From: Deltaproteobacteria bacterium
GTDB lineage: Bacteria > Desulfobacterota > Desulfomonilia > UBA1062
Direction of reading: 5' to 3'
DNA length: 64,000 nt
Assembly: GCA_018434685.1 (NCBI GenBank)
Contig: JAHDOV010000016.1
Coordinates: forward strand, 1-64,000
In this document: piece by piece, positions 49,855 through 59,382 of the stretch
Position numbering within the stretch: the first letter of the stretch is position 1
Layout of the letters: every line of letters starts with the position of its first letter
Notes under the pieces: model-generated
The model's database searches: none
Told to the model about the DNA's origin: nothing
What the model saw: the letters and a program-made list of their open reading frames with translations, nothing else
Position numbers and translations under genes: made by a program

Positions 49855-52437
49855 ATGGGCAAAAAGATTGAAGTTTCAAGACGGCGGTTTTTACAAGTTG
49901 CTGGAGCAACCGGTGCTGCCTTGGCTGGTTCTGCGTTCCCCTTCAGGAACCTGAAACCGGCATGGGCATTCGGCGACCATCCACAGGAGCAGCTTCCCTA
50001 CCGGATCACTAAGAAGATTCCCCAGGTCTGCGCCCGTGCGTGCGAGGCAGACTGCGCCTACAACGTTGTTGTCGGCGTAGATCCCGCTACCGGGGTCGAA
50101 CGTGCCATCACCCTCGAGGGTAGGCCGGAAGACCCGGTATCCAATGGGAAATTCTGTATCAAGGGTATGGGCTTTGTCGACTCCATGTATGATCCTGACC
50201 GGCTGATGGTATCCCTGAAGAGAACCAACAAGAACAAGGGAACCGATGAGGATCCGGGCTGGGTCACGATGAAGACGGATGATGCCGTGCACGAGATCAT
50301 CGAAGGGCTGAAGAAATTCAAACCCGAAGAAATCCTCATGTGCTCTCCGGGAGACCCGTACACAAACAGGCTCTGCCAGTCCATCGGCTGCACCCGGGCC
50401 GACCAGAGAACAGAGTGTTTCGGCACGCATTACTACATCAACTGTCTGACGGTGACCAATCCCCCGAACAAAGTTTATTCAAGCTGCTATACCCCCAGCC
50501 ACCATGTGTGCGGGTATGACTACGACAATTCCAAGTACCAGGTCTGGTTCGGCTTCGACTCCTTCTCCAAGTGCGGGAAGGCAGGTATGCTCAACCACTG
50601 GGCCACGGGAAAGCGTAACGGTTGCAAGATCGTCATGTTCAACCCCGTCAAGACTCCGTTGATGGAGGGTTACGCCAGCGAATACTATGCCATCAAACCG
50701 GGGACCGACCTGGCAGTGGCACTGGCCATGATCAATGTGATCCTGAAGGCGGGCAAGTACAATGCCTCCTTTATCGACAAGTACTCCGACGCGATTGCCC
50801 TGGTCGATGACAAAACCAAGGCCGGTCTGAAGACGGAAGACGGCAGGTTCCTCTCCTGGTGTACCAAGCACAACAAGGCAGAGGCCATAGACGAGTGCGA
50901 TGCACCCGCCCTGGACGGCGGTCCCTTCAAGGTCAGCATAGGCGGAAAGCAGGTCAGTGCAACACCGGTCATGCAGATCCTGAAGGAAGTGGTGAAGACC
51001 TATACGCCTGAGTGGGCAGCCAAGATCAGCGAGGTGCCTGCCAAGGCTATCGAGAAGATCGCCCTGGAATTCGCGGCAGCCGGACCCTATGCGATGGTCC
51101 CCACCTACAAGCGTGATGCGGCAGGCCCCAACTATGCCAACAGCTGGCGGTTGCGCCATGCCATCAATATCCTCAATACCCTGTCGGGTTCCATCGATCA
51201 TGAGGGTGGTATTCTGCTTCTGCACGATGTCAAGATGCCCTGGATTGATGAGCTATCACCCCCTGTGGTACCCTATCCTGAGCAGCCGGCCCACCCGGTC
51301 GATTACCGGAACCAATTCCCGGTCACCGACAATATCTACCGCAGGAAAGATTTCTCCGCACCCGGGCACTATGGTATGGTCGGATGGGGACTCTACAAGA
51401 CCAACCATACAAAAGCGGTTTTCTTCAGGAACCCGCACCGGGGACTCTTTTCCATGATCCAGTCGCAGATGCTGGAGAAATCCCTGGACAAGATAGAACT
51501 TGTCGTGGACTGGAACCTCTATCTCGATGACCTGGGCTACTTCTGTGACTATGTCATCGCGGCACCCCACCAGTTCGAGGGCGGCAAGATGGATCTGCGC
51601 CTGTACTATCCGAAGTATCCCTGCATCGTAGGCGGATCTGCAGTCCAGAAGCCCACAGGCGACCAGATCGGCTGGGGCGGCTTTGCTGCCAAGATCGGTC
51701 TGGCCCTGGCCCCGAAGTACTGGACCACGGACGGAAGCGGCAACCCAGAAAAGAAGATACCCACGAACATGGGCGATGTTGCTGTGAAGAAGATGGGCAT
51801 TGCAGAAGATGCGGCCGATTTCATGAAGAAAGGCGGTTTCTGGATCGACAAGACCCCGTACCAGAACTACAAGCAGATCAAAGAGCTCTCTTATGGCAGG
51901 CCCAACGGAAGGGTCAGGATGTACATCGACGAGTTTGTCGAGGTTGACCACAGTCCGCTGCCAATCTGGGCTCCCCGCTGGCACGAATCAAAAGGCGAAT
52001 ATAAATTCTCCCTGCTTGTCACCCGGGCACCCTGGCACATGCACGCAGACCCCAACTTCATCAACAACGCTGTGCTCAAAGAGGTCACCATCCGCAACCA
52101 CATGGACGCGGTGTGGATGAATCCCGAGGCTGGCGCAGCGCTGGGTCTCAAGGAAGGGGACATGGTAATGCTGGAGAACGACCCGAAATACATGAAGGAT
52201 CTTCCCAGACCGCAGAAGGCGAAAATCCACCTGACGAAACGAATCGACAGGAAGGACTGCGTGCTTCTGTTCCATGGCATCGGGCACCGGGCCAAGAATC
52301 TCAAGGTGGCTGCCAATTTCGGCTACCGTGACGGCGATCTTATACCGCAGAAGAACCCTGCCATTGCGAAGAAGCACGATCCAACCGGTATGGGCTGGGT
52401 TGAGGATGTTTTTGTCAGCATCAAAAAGATATCGTGA
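49855..52437 (+). CDS. Tat-exported molybdopterin oxidoreductase (DMSO-reductase family)
   Basis: The 860-residue protein has a twin-arginine signal (SRRRFLQVAGATGAALAG, about 8-26) and the family's N-terminal Fe-S motif (VCARACEADC, later GKFCIKGMGF), so it holds one [4Fe-4S] cluster and a bis-molybdopterin cofactor. The C-terminal beta-barrel domain (about 700-860) binds the cofactor. The metal ligand should lie near YSSCYTPSHHVCGYD, probably Cys, as in polysulfide or thiosulfate reductases, not Ser as in DMSO reductase; this is uncertain. It is the catalytic subunit of a periplasmic respiratory-type enzyme with the ferredoxin subunit downstream. GAGGTG precedes the ATG. No Sec codon is present. 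Confidence 0.9.
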   Translation: MGKKIEVSRRRFLQVAGATGAALAGSAFPFRNLKPAWAFGDHPQEQLPYRITKKIPQVCARACEADCAYNVVVGVDPATGVERAITLEGRPEDPVSNGKFCIKGMGFVDSMYDPDRLMVSLKRTNKNKGTDEDPGWVTMKTDDAVHEIIEGLKKFKPEEILMCSPGDPYTNRLCQSIGCTRADQRTECFGTHYYINCLTVTNPPNKVYSSCYTPSHHVCGYDYDNSKYQVWFGFDSFSKCGKAGMLNHWATGKRNGCKIVMFNPVKTPLMEGYASEYYAIKPGTDLAVALAMINVILKAGKYNASFIDKYSDAIALVDDKTKAGLKTEDGRFLSWCTKHNKAEAIDECDAPALDGGPFKVSIGGKQVSATPVMQILKEVVKTYTPEWAAKISEVPAKAIEKIALEFAAAGPYAMVPTYKRDAAGPNYANSWRLRHAINILNTLSGSIDHEGGILLLHDVKMPWIDELSPPVVPYPEQPAHPVDYRNQFPVTDNIYRRKDFSAPGHYGMVGWGLYKTNHTKAVFFRNPHRGLFSMIQSQMLEKSLDKIELVVDWNLYLDDLGYFCDYVIAAPHQFEGGKMDLRLYYPKYPCIVGGSAVQKPTGDQIGWGGFAAKIGLALAPKYWTTDGSGNPEKKIPTNMGDVAVKKMGIAEDAADFMKKGGFWIDKTPYQNYKQIKELSYGRPNGRVRMYIDEFVEVDHSPLPIWAPRWHESKGEYKFSLLVTRAPWHMHADPNFINNAVLKEVTIRNHMDAVWMNPEAGAALGLKEGDMVMLENDPKYMKDLPRPQKAKIHLTKRIDRKDCVLLFHGIGHRAKNLKVAANFGYRDGDLIPQKNPAIAKKHDPTGMGWVEDVFVSIKKIS

Positions 52438-52448
52438 GGTGATGAAAC

Positions 52449-53150
52449 ATGAAAGAATATGCCATTTTGCTGGATGAAACGTATTGTACGGGCTGCAATT
52501 CCTGCGCATACAGGTGCATCCAGGAGTTCAGATATCACGACCAGGCGGCCAAAGGCCTATTCAGAACCTTTGTCCAGATCAACGACGACGGCCTCTATCA
52601 GAAGCGGTGCATGCACTGTCTTGACCCGGACTGCGTCGCCAACTGTCCCATGAAGGCCCTGACCAAATCGGAATACGGGCCGGTCCTCTACAACGCTACG
52701 CTCTGTGTCGGTTGCCAGACCTGCGTGAAGATGTGCAAATTCCACATCCCGCAGTACGATGCAGATACCAGGAAGATCGTCAAGTGCAGTATGTGTGCAC
52801 ACCGGGGAAGCGAAGGCAAAATGCCGGCATGCGTCGAGGTCTGTCCGACCGGCGCTCTTGAGTTCGGCGAGTACAGCGAGATCCTGGAAAAGGCGAAGAA
52901 TGTAGCCGCCAGGAATAATCTCAAGATATATGGTATGAAGGAAAACGGCGGAACCCATTTATTTGTTCTTGCCAAGAACGAACCGGTACAGATAGGCTAT
53001 CCTGAGGTTCCGGCGAAAGACACCAAGACTGCCTCAACGGGTAACGGCTTTACCGTGCCCGTGATGGCTGCAATGGCTGTCGGCGGATTCAAGAAGTTCA
53101 GCGACAGAAGAGCCCAGATCGAAGCCGAGGAAAAGGACTCAAAGAAATAA
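52449..53150 (+). CDS. Four-cluster ferredoxin subunit of the molybdoenzyme
   Basis: The 233-residue protein has four Cys clusters in the DmsB/PhsB/NrfC style: CTGCNSCAYRC (about 15-25), CMHCLDPDCVANCPM (about 55-70), CVGCQTCVKMC (about 86-96) and CSMCAHRGSEGKMPACVEVC (about 115-135). It carries electrons to the catalytic subunit. It has no signal peptide and would be co-exported with the Tat partner. The C-terminal end includes a moderately hydrophobic stretch (FTVPVMAAMAVGGF) that might touch the membrane. No NrfD/PsrC membrane subunit follows, which is unusual. It is 11 bases from the upstream gene. Confidence 0.92.
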   Translation: MKEYAILLDETYCTGCNSCAYRCIQEFRYHDQAAKGLFRTFVQINDDGLYQKRCMHCLDPDCVANCPMKALTKSEYGPVLYNATLCVGCQTCVKMCKFHIPQYDADTRKIVKCSMCAHRGSEGKMPACVEVCPTGALEFGEYSEILEKAKNVAARNNLKIYGMKENGGTHLFVLAKNEPVQIGYPEVPAKDTKTASTGNGFTVPVMAAMAVGGFKKFSDRRAQIEAEEKDSKK

Positions 53151-53281
53151 CCCGCAGAAAGCGGAAATGATGGCCGGGTGGGACAGTGAACAGTCTGCCT
53201 GCCCGGCCCCATATTCTTCTTTTATGCAAACCAAGGCTTGAGCACCACAAGTCATGAATCGCAAAAGAGGTGGTACACGTG

Positions 53282-53941
53282 ATGAATGAATCCGGACAAA
53301 AACTGAATCGTGCAGCGGCGAGGGCCTCACTCTATTCGCTTATGGCACAGGCCCTCAATTATCCCGACCAGGATCTCATCGAGAGCCTCTGCCGTGGCGA
53401 ATATGCCGCAGGAGTACTCGATGCTCTTCAAATCCTTGGTATCGATGGGATGGAGAAGGTCATCGATCCGCTACAGGGAAAATATACCAAAGCGGACTGT
53501 GACCAGCAGACCCTGCTTCTGGAGATAGAAAGAGACTATACCTGGATGTGTTTTGCCTCGAAGCCCCGCCTGGTTTATCTCTTCGAATCCGTTTACAAGG
53601 AGGGAAAGCTGTTCGACGAGTCGACTTTCCGGATAGCCCGCCTCTATTATGATGCGGGGCTCAAGGTGGAAGAAACCTTCAGTCTGCCTCCCGACCACAT
53701 TGCTGTCGAGCTCGAATTCATGTCATTCCTTGCTTTCAAGGAGATGGATGGCATCCGCTCGGGTGAGGGCAAGATCGAAGAGTACGCCATCGAGCTTCAG
53801 AAGCAGACCCTTGAGGAGCATCTGCAAAGCTTTGTGCTGTCAGTTGCCCAAAGGCTTGGCCAGCATGCCAAAACGACTTTCTACCAGGCTGTTGCAAAGG
53901 TTTTGACGGTCTTCTTCTCGAATCCGGCAAATCTTGTCTGA
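53282..53941 (+). CDS. TorD/DmsD-family chaperone
   Basis: The 219-residue all-helical protein fits the TorD family of chaperones that hold the Tat signal and help insert molybdenum cofactor: LNRAAARASLYSLMAQALNY near the start, then the RDYTWMCFASKP and PPDHIAVELEFMSFLAFKEM segments typical of the group. It should bind the signal peptide of the enzyme encoded at 49855. The start could be the ATG at 53282 or one 12 bases upstream; I prefer 53282, which follows GAGGTGG at a normal distance. It ends the operon, closed by a strong terminator. Confidence 0.88.
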   Translation: MNESGQKLNRAAARASLYSLMAQALNYPDQDLIESLCRGEYAAGVLDALQILGIDGMEKVIDPLQGKYTKADCDQQTLLLEIERDYTWMCFASKPRLVYLFESVYKEGKLFDESTFRIARLYYDAGLKVEETFSLPPDHIAVELEFMSFLAFKEMDGIRSGEGKIEEYAIELQKQTLEEHLQSFVLSVAQRLGQHAKTTFYQAVAKVLTVFFSNPANLV

Positions 53942-53980
53942 AGCGAAGACGCTTTTTTCAAAGATCAGGCAAGTTCCTAT

Positions 53981-54021
53981 AAAACAGGAGCCCGATAGCA
54001 GTATCGGTCTCCTGTTTTTTT
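53981..54021 (+). terminator. Rho-independent terminator of the molybdoenzyme operon
   Basis: ACAGGAGCCCGATA and TATCGGTCTCCTGT form a long near-perfect stem, with GCAG at its tip and seven T after it. It lies 40 bases past the TorD stop. Confidence 0.9.
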
Positions 54022-54183
54022 ATGAGCTGCCGTGTAAACAATATCCCGGGGAAGGATAACCATGAGGGGCCGGGGCTTGTTCGGAATCATGAGGTGAACG
54101 CGAGGTCTTGCCACCTGCCGGGGACCGTGAGCCTGGGTTGCACCCTGCCTCGATCCCGGATAAATCCTGTATGAGAAAGGTCA

Positions 54184-54228
54184 GGCGGGGGAGAGGCTCC
54201 TCTGGGGTGAGGCAGCATCTCCCCCGCC
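54184..54228 (-). terminator. Strong stem-loop after the chemotaxis receptor gene
   Basis: GGCGGGGGAGA and TCTCCCCCGCC form a perfect 11-bp stem. The minus-strand 3' side continues TGACCTTTC, a poor T-run, so it terminates weakly or stabilises the transcript. Confidence 0.55.
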
Positions 54229-54242
54229 AACATGTTCGTGAA

Positions 54243-56189
54243 CTAAAACTCTTCGAAGTCGTCGATGCGCGATGTCTGTGCCGGTGCCGGCATCTTGGGC
54301 TTTTTCTGGTGAGGTTCGCTGCCATGACGTGAACCAGCGTCGCGCTGAGCATCGGAAGACACCTTGAAGTGATCCACGTTGTTGGCCATCTCGTTTGCCT
54401 CGGTCTGGAGATTCTCCGATGTAGAGGCCAGCTCTTCCACGGTAGAGGCATTCTGCTGCGTGGTGGTGTCGATCTGGGCGATGGCCCGGTTCAACTCGTC
54501 GATCCCGCGTGCCTGTTCGGATGACGAGGCCGCGATCTCTTCCATGGTCTGGGAGAGTTGCTCGATCGTGGTAATGATCTGTTCCAGGGAATTTCCTGTC
54601 TTCTTCACCATGTCGTCACCGGCGCCGATCTTGGTAACCGTTTCCTCGATGAGTTCCTTGATCTGCTTGGAAGAATCGGCCGAGCGTTGTGCCAGGGCCC
54701 GCACTTCCCCTGCCACGACTGCAAAACCCTTGCCGTGCTCACCTGCCCGTGCAGCCTCGACTGCCGCGTTGAGGGCCAGCAGGTTCGTCTGGAACGCCAC
54801 CTCGTTGACTGTCACGACGATATCCCCGATCTTCCTGGACACCCCGGAGATCTCCTCCATGGCCTTCATGAGTTCTCTGGATATCTCGCCGCTGTGATTG
54901 GCGAGATTCACCATGTCTTTGGTTGTCGTACGGCCCTCGTTCGCGTTTTCGGCATTCTCCTTGATGGCAGCGGTCATCTCCTCCACCGTCGCTGCCACCT
55001 CTTCGATGGCCGATGCCTGTTCCTGGGTCATCTGGGAAAGGCCCTGCACGCCTCCGGAGACTACCTGTGTGGCGGAGTCCACCATCATGGCGGTCTTCTT
55101 GACCTTGGCGATGATCTTCTCCAGGTTGCCGATGAAGGCGTTGAACCAGTTGGCCAGTTCTCCGACCTCGTCTTTGCTCAGCACCTCGATCCGCAGGCTG
55201 AGATCACCGTCTCCCTCTGCCGCCTCTTTCAGGCCGTCAGACACGAGCTTGATGGGCTTGATGATGAGTCTGCCGGTGAGAAAACCGATCATGCCCACGA
55301 GGAGGGCGGTGATGATCAGTGCGCTCATGAGGCTGATCATGGCGAGATGTTTCACCGGGGCATAGATCTCTTCCTCGATGGCCACCACGCCCAGGTACCA
55401 GCCCGTTGTCTTGTTCTTTACAAAGGCCACCATCTGGGGCGTCCCCATGAAGTCATACTCGAGATAGCCGCTGTCCAGCCGGCACATCTGTTTGAAGAAA
55501 TCCATGTCCTTGATGCTCAGATTGAAGACCGTTGACTTGTCACGGTGGGCCAGGGTGAGGCCTTCACTGTTGCAGAGATAGGCATACCCGGTCTCGCCCA
55601 CGCGGACAGGATCGATGAACTCCTCGCTGAAGGCGAAGAGCCTGACCGCCCCGAAGATTACGCCGCAGATCTCCTGGCCGTTCTTTACCGGGGCGGAGAC
55701 CACGAATACCGGTTCTCCCGTGGACTTGCTCTGCATGGCGTCCGACAGGATGACTTCACCCCGCATGGAGTCTTTGAAGTAAGGGCGCTCTGCCACGGAA
55801 AACTTGCCGATCACCTCGGGCTGCGAGGATGCCACGACATCGCCCCGGGTATTTACTACATTGATGATCTCAAAGTAGGCATATTTGCTGTTGATTTCCT
55901 TGAGCCTCTCGTTGACGCTGCCCAGCAGCAGGTCTGTGTCCGAGCTTTCCATCAGGATGGATCTGACGGTCGAATCACCGCCCCAGATCTGCACCTCCGT
56001 CCTGGAGTTTTCCAGCCAGTTGTTCATGAGCTGGCCTGTCGACTTTGCCGTATCAATGAGCTGTTCATTGACGGTCTGCTCGAGAGCTGACCGCGAGGTA
56101 GTGAAGATCATAGTGGAACCGATTCCAAGGCATACGATGACCAGAGACAGGATCGGAATCATGAATTTTGCCTTCAACCCGACTTTCAT
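54243..56189 (-). CDS. Methyl-accepting chemotaxis protein with dCache sensor
   Basis: The 648-residue receptor has a membrane helix at about 9-31, a long periplasmic dCache-type region (about 35-270), a second helix at about 276-300 and a HAMP linker ([20 protein letters not shown]). The cytoplasmic signalling domain is centred on [20 protein letters not shown] and [20 protein letters not shown]. It senses a small molecule outside and controls the CheA kinase. The C-terminus ends in DDFEEF with no CheR-binding pentapeptide. I chose the start at 56189, which follows GAGAGGAGC. No other chemotaxis gene is nearby. Confidence 0.92.
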   Translation of the reverse strand: MKVGLKAKFMIPILSLVIVCLGIGSTMIFTTSRSALEQTVNEQLIDTAKSTGQLMNNWLENSRTEVQIWGGDSTVRSILMESSDTDLLLGSVNERLKEINSKYAYFEIINVVNTRGDVVASSQPEVIGKFSVAERPYFKDSMRGEVILSDAMQSKSTGEPVFVVSAPVKNGQEICGVIFGAVRLFAFSEEFIDPVRVGETGYAYLCNSEGLTLAHRDKSTVFNLSIKDMDFFKQMCRLDSGYLEYDFMGTPQMVAFVKNKTTGWYLGVVAIEEEIYAPVKHLAMISLMSALIITALLVGMIGFLTGRLIIKPIKLVSDGLKEAAEGDGDLSLRIEVLSKDEVGELANWFNAFIGNLEKIIAKVKKTAMMVDSATQVVSGGVQGLSQMTQEQASAIEEVAATVEEMTAAIKENAENANEGRTTTKDMVNLANHSGEISRELMKAMEEISGVSRKIGDIVVTVNEVAFQTNLLALNAAVEAARAGEHGKGFAVVAGEVRALAQRSADSSKQIKELIEETVTKIGAGDDMVKKTGNSLEQIITTIEQLSQTMEEIAASSSEQARGIDELNRAIAQIDTTTQQNASTVEELASTSENLQTEANEMANNVDHFKVSSDAQRDAGSRHGSEPHQKKPKMPAPAQTSRIDDFEEF

Positions 56190-56723
56190 AGTTGCTCCTC
56201 TCATGTTGTATAAGGATGATTAATTCTCAGCAGCCATTCTTTCACGGAATCGTGCCCGTAAAAAAAGACATCTTTGCCATGTCCGACCCTGGGGCGGCTG
56301 CATTCTCTCAGCAGCAACCACCGGGAAGGCAGCAGTATGTCAGACATATCGGACATCGGAAAAAAATTGATTAACAGGAAAAGAGGGTGCCTCCGTCATC
56401 GTTTTCTTTTATTGCAACAGGACCGGTTTCTCTGCGGAATCCCGCAAGGAACAGGGCAGGGTGCTGCAGCGCGATTCGTCCTGCCTGAGCCGGGATCCAC
56501 CTCGGCACCATTTGCGGATTGTTCCGGTGCGACCTGCCCCAAAAGAACACGTGCGGTACAGTCCAACCCTTGTCAACGCTGTTTCAGGCGTTATCTTTAA
56601 GTGGTATCTTTTCTTTTTCTCTCAAATGTCGTGCAATGTTCCGTTTTCATCTCATTAATGTCTGGTATCCGATATTCTTCAAGACCGGTTGTGGTGAGCC
56701 ACCGGGAAAGAAAGGAGAGAACC
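56190..56723. other. Divergent intergenic region
   Basis: This is 534 bases with no gene that I can support. It holds a repeated ATGTC-GACAT pattern near 56338-56356 (ATGTCAGACATATCGGACAT), which may be an operator or a short hairpin, and AACGC/GCGTT pairing near 56576-56594 close to the start of the PilZ fusion gene. The right end has the ribosome site AAAGGAGAGAACC. Confidence 0.4.
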
Positions 56724-57857
56724 ATGAAAACATATTTCACAGATGAGCTCTTCTTGGGTATTGATCAGGTGGAGAGCGTCGTTGAAGGGCACATTATGAA
56801 ATTGCCGATGTTCTTCCGGGATACCGCATTGTTTTCCGCTCTGTTCCCTGCAAAGATCTCGTCCCTGAAAAGACTCCTGCCTGATAATCGCCTGAGGCCG
56901 GCCCGTCTCATGCCAGGAGTCGGCGTCATCTCGATCGTCGCACTGCAGCACAAGAGGACGGATATTCCCGACTACAACGAGGTAAACATAGGCATCGTGC
57001 TGAACAACCCTGATTTCGTGGCGGTCCCGGGGTACAATTTTCTGCAGCAGATGCTTCAGCGTCATTCCTGTTCATATGTCCTGCACAGTCCGACTTCAAC
57101 GGATATCGCGTGCCTCGGCGGGGTGAAGGGGTACGGTCTGGCCAAGTTCCTCTCGATCATCGACTTTTCAGAGACTGCAGAACAGATCTTCTGCGAGGTG
57201 AAAGAGCATGGACAGCAGATCCTCACGCTCTCGGGCCGGAAAATAGATACCCCATACAGCAGGGTGATGCATGCCATGCAGTATTCCTATCAGAACGGAC
57301 AGCCGCAACTGTTCGAGGTCAAATCGGTTGCCCTGGAATCGGGCATGACGTTCGGTCCGAAAGAGGTTGAACTGAGACTGGGAGATACCCACTCCATTGC
57401 CCGTGAACTGGACGATGCCCTGATCTCGAACCGGGCGATCCTGTACCTGTATGCGCCGAGAGTCCAGATGGTTCTTTTCGGGCCCGAGCTGCTTCACCCA
57501 TACCTGATGAAGTTTGCCATAGAGGCGATCTTCCCTCAGGCACGCCTTGCAGAAAAGGCGGAACGACGTCAGGCATCCCGGGAGAAGGTGGATATCCCGT
57601 GCGCGATTAAGGGCTATGCCCGGGGGAGAAAGAGGCGTGTCACCGCACAGGTGGTGGATCTCAGCGAAGGCGGCATGTACGTGGTGGCAGATACCGCGCT
57701 GGATGAGGGCACGGAAATTGAAATAGGCATCAGGCCCACCCGTACGGGCAAGCCATTGAATGTCAAAGGAAAGATCATGCGGAATGTGCGCCGGGGCATG
57801 GCCGTCAGATTCACCGAAGAGATTCCGGAAGATCTGGAAGGCGTCGTTTTCCACTGA
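56724..57857 (+). CDS. Acetoacetate-decarboxylase-like domain fused to PilZ
   Basis: This 377-residue protein has two parts. Residues about 10-250 follow the acetoacetate decarboxylase-like fold: KLPMFFRDTALFSALFPAKI, LMPGVGVISIVALQHKRTDI, YNEVNIGIVL and GVKGYGLAKFL. I cannot place the catalytic Lys with certainty. Residues about 280-377 form a PilZ domain, with the c-di-GMP-binding RxxxR-like ERRQASR and DLSEGGMYV. A c-di-GMP-controlled decarboxylase-like or lipid-binding protein is implied. The combination is unusual. The start at 56724 follows AAAGGAGAG; an upstream extension would add 41 residues without homology. Confidence 0.75.
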   Translation: MKTYFTDELFLGIDQVESVVEGHIMKLPMFFRDTALFSALFPAKISSLKRLLPDNRLRPARLMPGVGVISIVALQHKRTDIPDYNEVNIGIVLNNPDFVAVPGYNFLQQMLQRHSCSYVLHSPTSTDIACLGGVKGYGLAKFLSIIDFSETAEQIFCEVKEHGQQILTLSGRKIDTPYSRVMHAMQYSYQNGQPQLFEVKSVALESGMTFGPKEVELRLGDTHSIARELDDALISNRAILYLYAPRVQMVLFGPELLHPYLMKFAIEAIFPQARLAEKAERRQASREKVDIPCAIKGYARGRKRRVTAQVVDLSEGGMYVVADTALDEGTEIEIGIRPTRTGKPLNVKGKIMRNVRRGMAVRFTEEIPEDLEGVVFH

Positions 57858-58023
57858 CCGTTACCGAACCATATTGGCATGACCCATGCCAGGACCGGAA
57901 TCCGGACTCATCCCTGAAGGGCTCACCGGATCATGGGGCATAATATGTTTGAACTCCCTGCTGCTTCTCTGCTATGTCTCATCCCTGTACCATCACGATT
58001 ATGGGCATCTGTGGGGAAAATGC

Positions 58024-58932
58024 ATGAAAGTGCTTGCGTTCATCGAAGAAAAGTTCTGGCTCTTCCTGGTATTCGGAATCATCCTGGGTTTCATGTTCCC
58101 GCGGTCTGGAGAGATCTTCGGGGATCACCTCATGTTGATCCTCATGCTGATCCTGTTCCTCACCTTTTTGCGCATGGATTTCTCCGAGCTGGTGATCCAG
58201 GCCAGAAGGCCCGTGCTCCTGAGCTATATCCTGGTGGGTCAACTCGTCATCATGCCGGTTCTGTGCTACTTCCTCACCTGGTCAATGGACCCGGATATCC
58301 GCATATCGATCGTTCTTCTCGCTGCGCTTCCTGCAGGAACAGCAGCGCCTGCACTCACCGAGATCGTCAATGGACGGACAACCCTGTCGCTGGTGCTCAC
58401 GGTTCTTAACTATCTTCTGGTGCCCCTGACCATACCGCTGCTGTTCTATGTTTTCTTCTCCACCTGGGTCCAGATCGACTACCTGAAGCTGTTTACCCAG
58501 CTCCTGCTGTTCATCCTCATCCCCATGATCTGCGCCCGCCTGGTCAGGAGATTTACGAACCGCTTCATCGAGAAGTGGAATCCGTTCTTCAAATCCGCCA
58601 TGGTCATCCTCATCGCCTTTGTCATCATGGTCATAATCGGCCAGGAGGCCGACTACATCCTCACTCATCCCTCAGAGATGATCATCCTTGTGGGCATCCT
58701 GTTTGTCGTCTTTTTCCTTTTCCAGATCGCAGGCTACTTCATGGTGTTCTGGCTGGATCAGGACGACAAGATTGCCGTGTCCGTAACAAAGTCGGCCATG
58801 AACAATGTGCTCGGCATCGTGCTGGCAGTGAGTTTTTTCAGTCCCAAGGTGGCGCTCATCATGGTGTTGTCCGAGGTGCCCTGGGACGTGATGCCGGCGT
58901 TCTACAAGCTCTACCGGCGGTACCTGCCGTAA
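58024..58932 (+). CDS. BASS-type (bile acid:sodium symporter-like) transporter
   Basis: The 302-residue membrane protein has about nine or ten helices, two repeats, and the typical crossover segments AALPAGTAAPALTEIVNGRT (about 101-120) and SVTKSAMNNVLGIVLAVSFF (about 255-275). BASS/ACR3-type proteins move organic anions with sodium, or arsenite; the N-x-L/E pattern does not settle which. I chose the start at 58024 because the earlier in-frame region has no hydrophobic layout and GGGGAA lies just before it. It is next to the PilZ fusion (166 bases) on the same strand. Confidence 0.8.
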   Translation: MKVLAFIEEKFWLFLVFGIILGFMFPRSGEIFGDHLMLILMLILFLTFLRMDFSELVIQARRPVLLSYILVGQLVIMPVLCYFLTWSMDPDIRISIVLLAALPAGTAAPALTEIVNGRTTLSLVLTVLNYLLVPLTIPLLFYVFFSTWVQIDYLKLFTQLLLFILIPMICARLVRRFTNRFIEKWNPFFKSAMVILIAFVIMVIIGQEADYILTHPSEMIILVGILFVVFFLFQIAGYFMVFWLDQDDKIAVSVTKSAMNNVLGIVLAVSFFSPKVALIMVLSEVPWDVMPAFYKLYRRYLP

Positions 58933-58949
58933 CTGTCGTCTGTATATAA

Positions 58950-59240
58950 AAAAGGTGCAAGTTTTAAGGTATGAGGTTTTAAGTTTTAGGTTTTAAGTGA
59001 CCGCTGAAGCTGTTTAGGCTTTAGACTGTTAGTAAAGGATAATTGGCGGTAGACTAAATGAAGGGATTTGGCAATGCTTTTGATCGCATTCCTATCAGCC
59101 TACAGACTAACAGCCTCTTACTATAGCACCCCAGGGGCATTTCTTTCAGGGCACCTTCCTGCCTGAATGTTTTAAGGTTTTTATTCTGTCTTCTGGATTC
59201 TGTCCGCCGCGGCGGATGGCTTCTATTTTCATATAAGGTT
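58950..59240. repeat. AT-rich degenerate repeat cluster upstream of cbiM
   Basis: Short units such as TTTTAAGG, TTTTAAG and TTTAGG recur at 58960-59000. Around 59020-59120 GACTGTTAGT, GTAGACTAA and GACTAACAGCC form imperfect inverted repeats. The 450 bases from 58933 to 59382 hold no gene. Similar TATAAG/TATAAGG units lie on the other side of the cbi operon (62141-62215). Confidence 0.45.
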
Positions 59241-59305
59241 CTTGGATCCAAAGGCCCTCTCTTGTCCGATGGTAACACGAATAATCAATCGGTAGCACTA
59301 GGATG

Positions 59306-59334
59306 TTGACACTTTTATGAAATTGGTGTTAATA
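59306..59334 (+). promoter_or_regulatory. Sigma-70-type promoter of the cbi operon
   Basis: TTGACA at 59306, a 17-base spacer and TTAATA at 59329 give a good housekeeping promoter about 40 bases before the ribosome site AAAGGAG. An AT-rich partial palindrome (GTGTTAATATATATACAT) overlaps the -10 box and could bind a metal-responsive repressor. No cobalamin riboswitch was seen. Confidence 0.6.
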
Positions 59335-59382
59335 TATATACATTCGATGAGGTGAAACTTTTAATCAAAGGAGTGTGTTATC

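Noticed and set aside
59000-59382. Cobalamin riboswitch before the cbi operon
   Set aside because: No conserved B12-box or adenosylcobalamin core strings are seen; a sigma-70 promoter alone explains the region.
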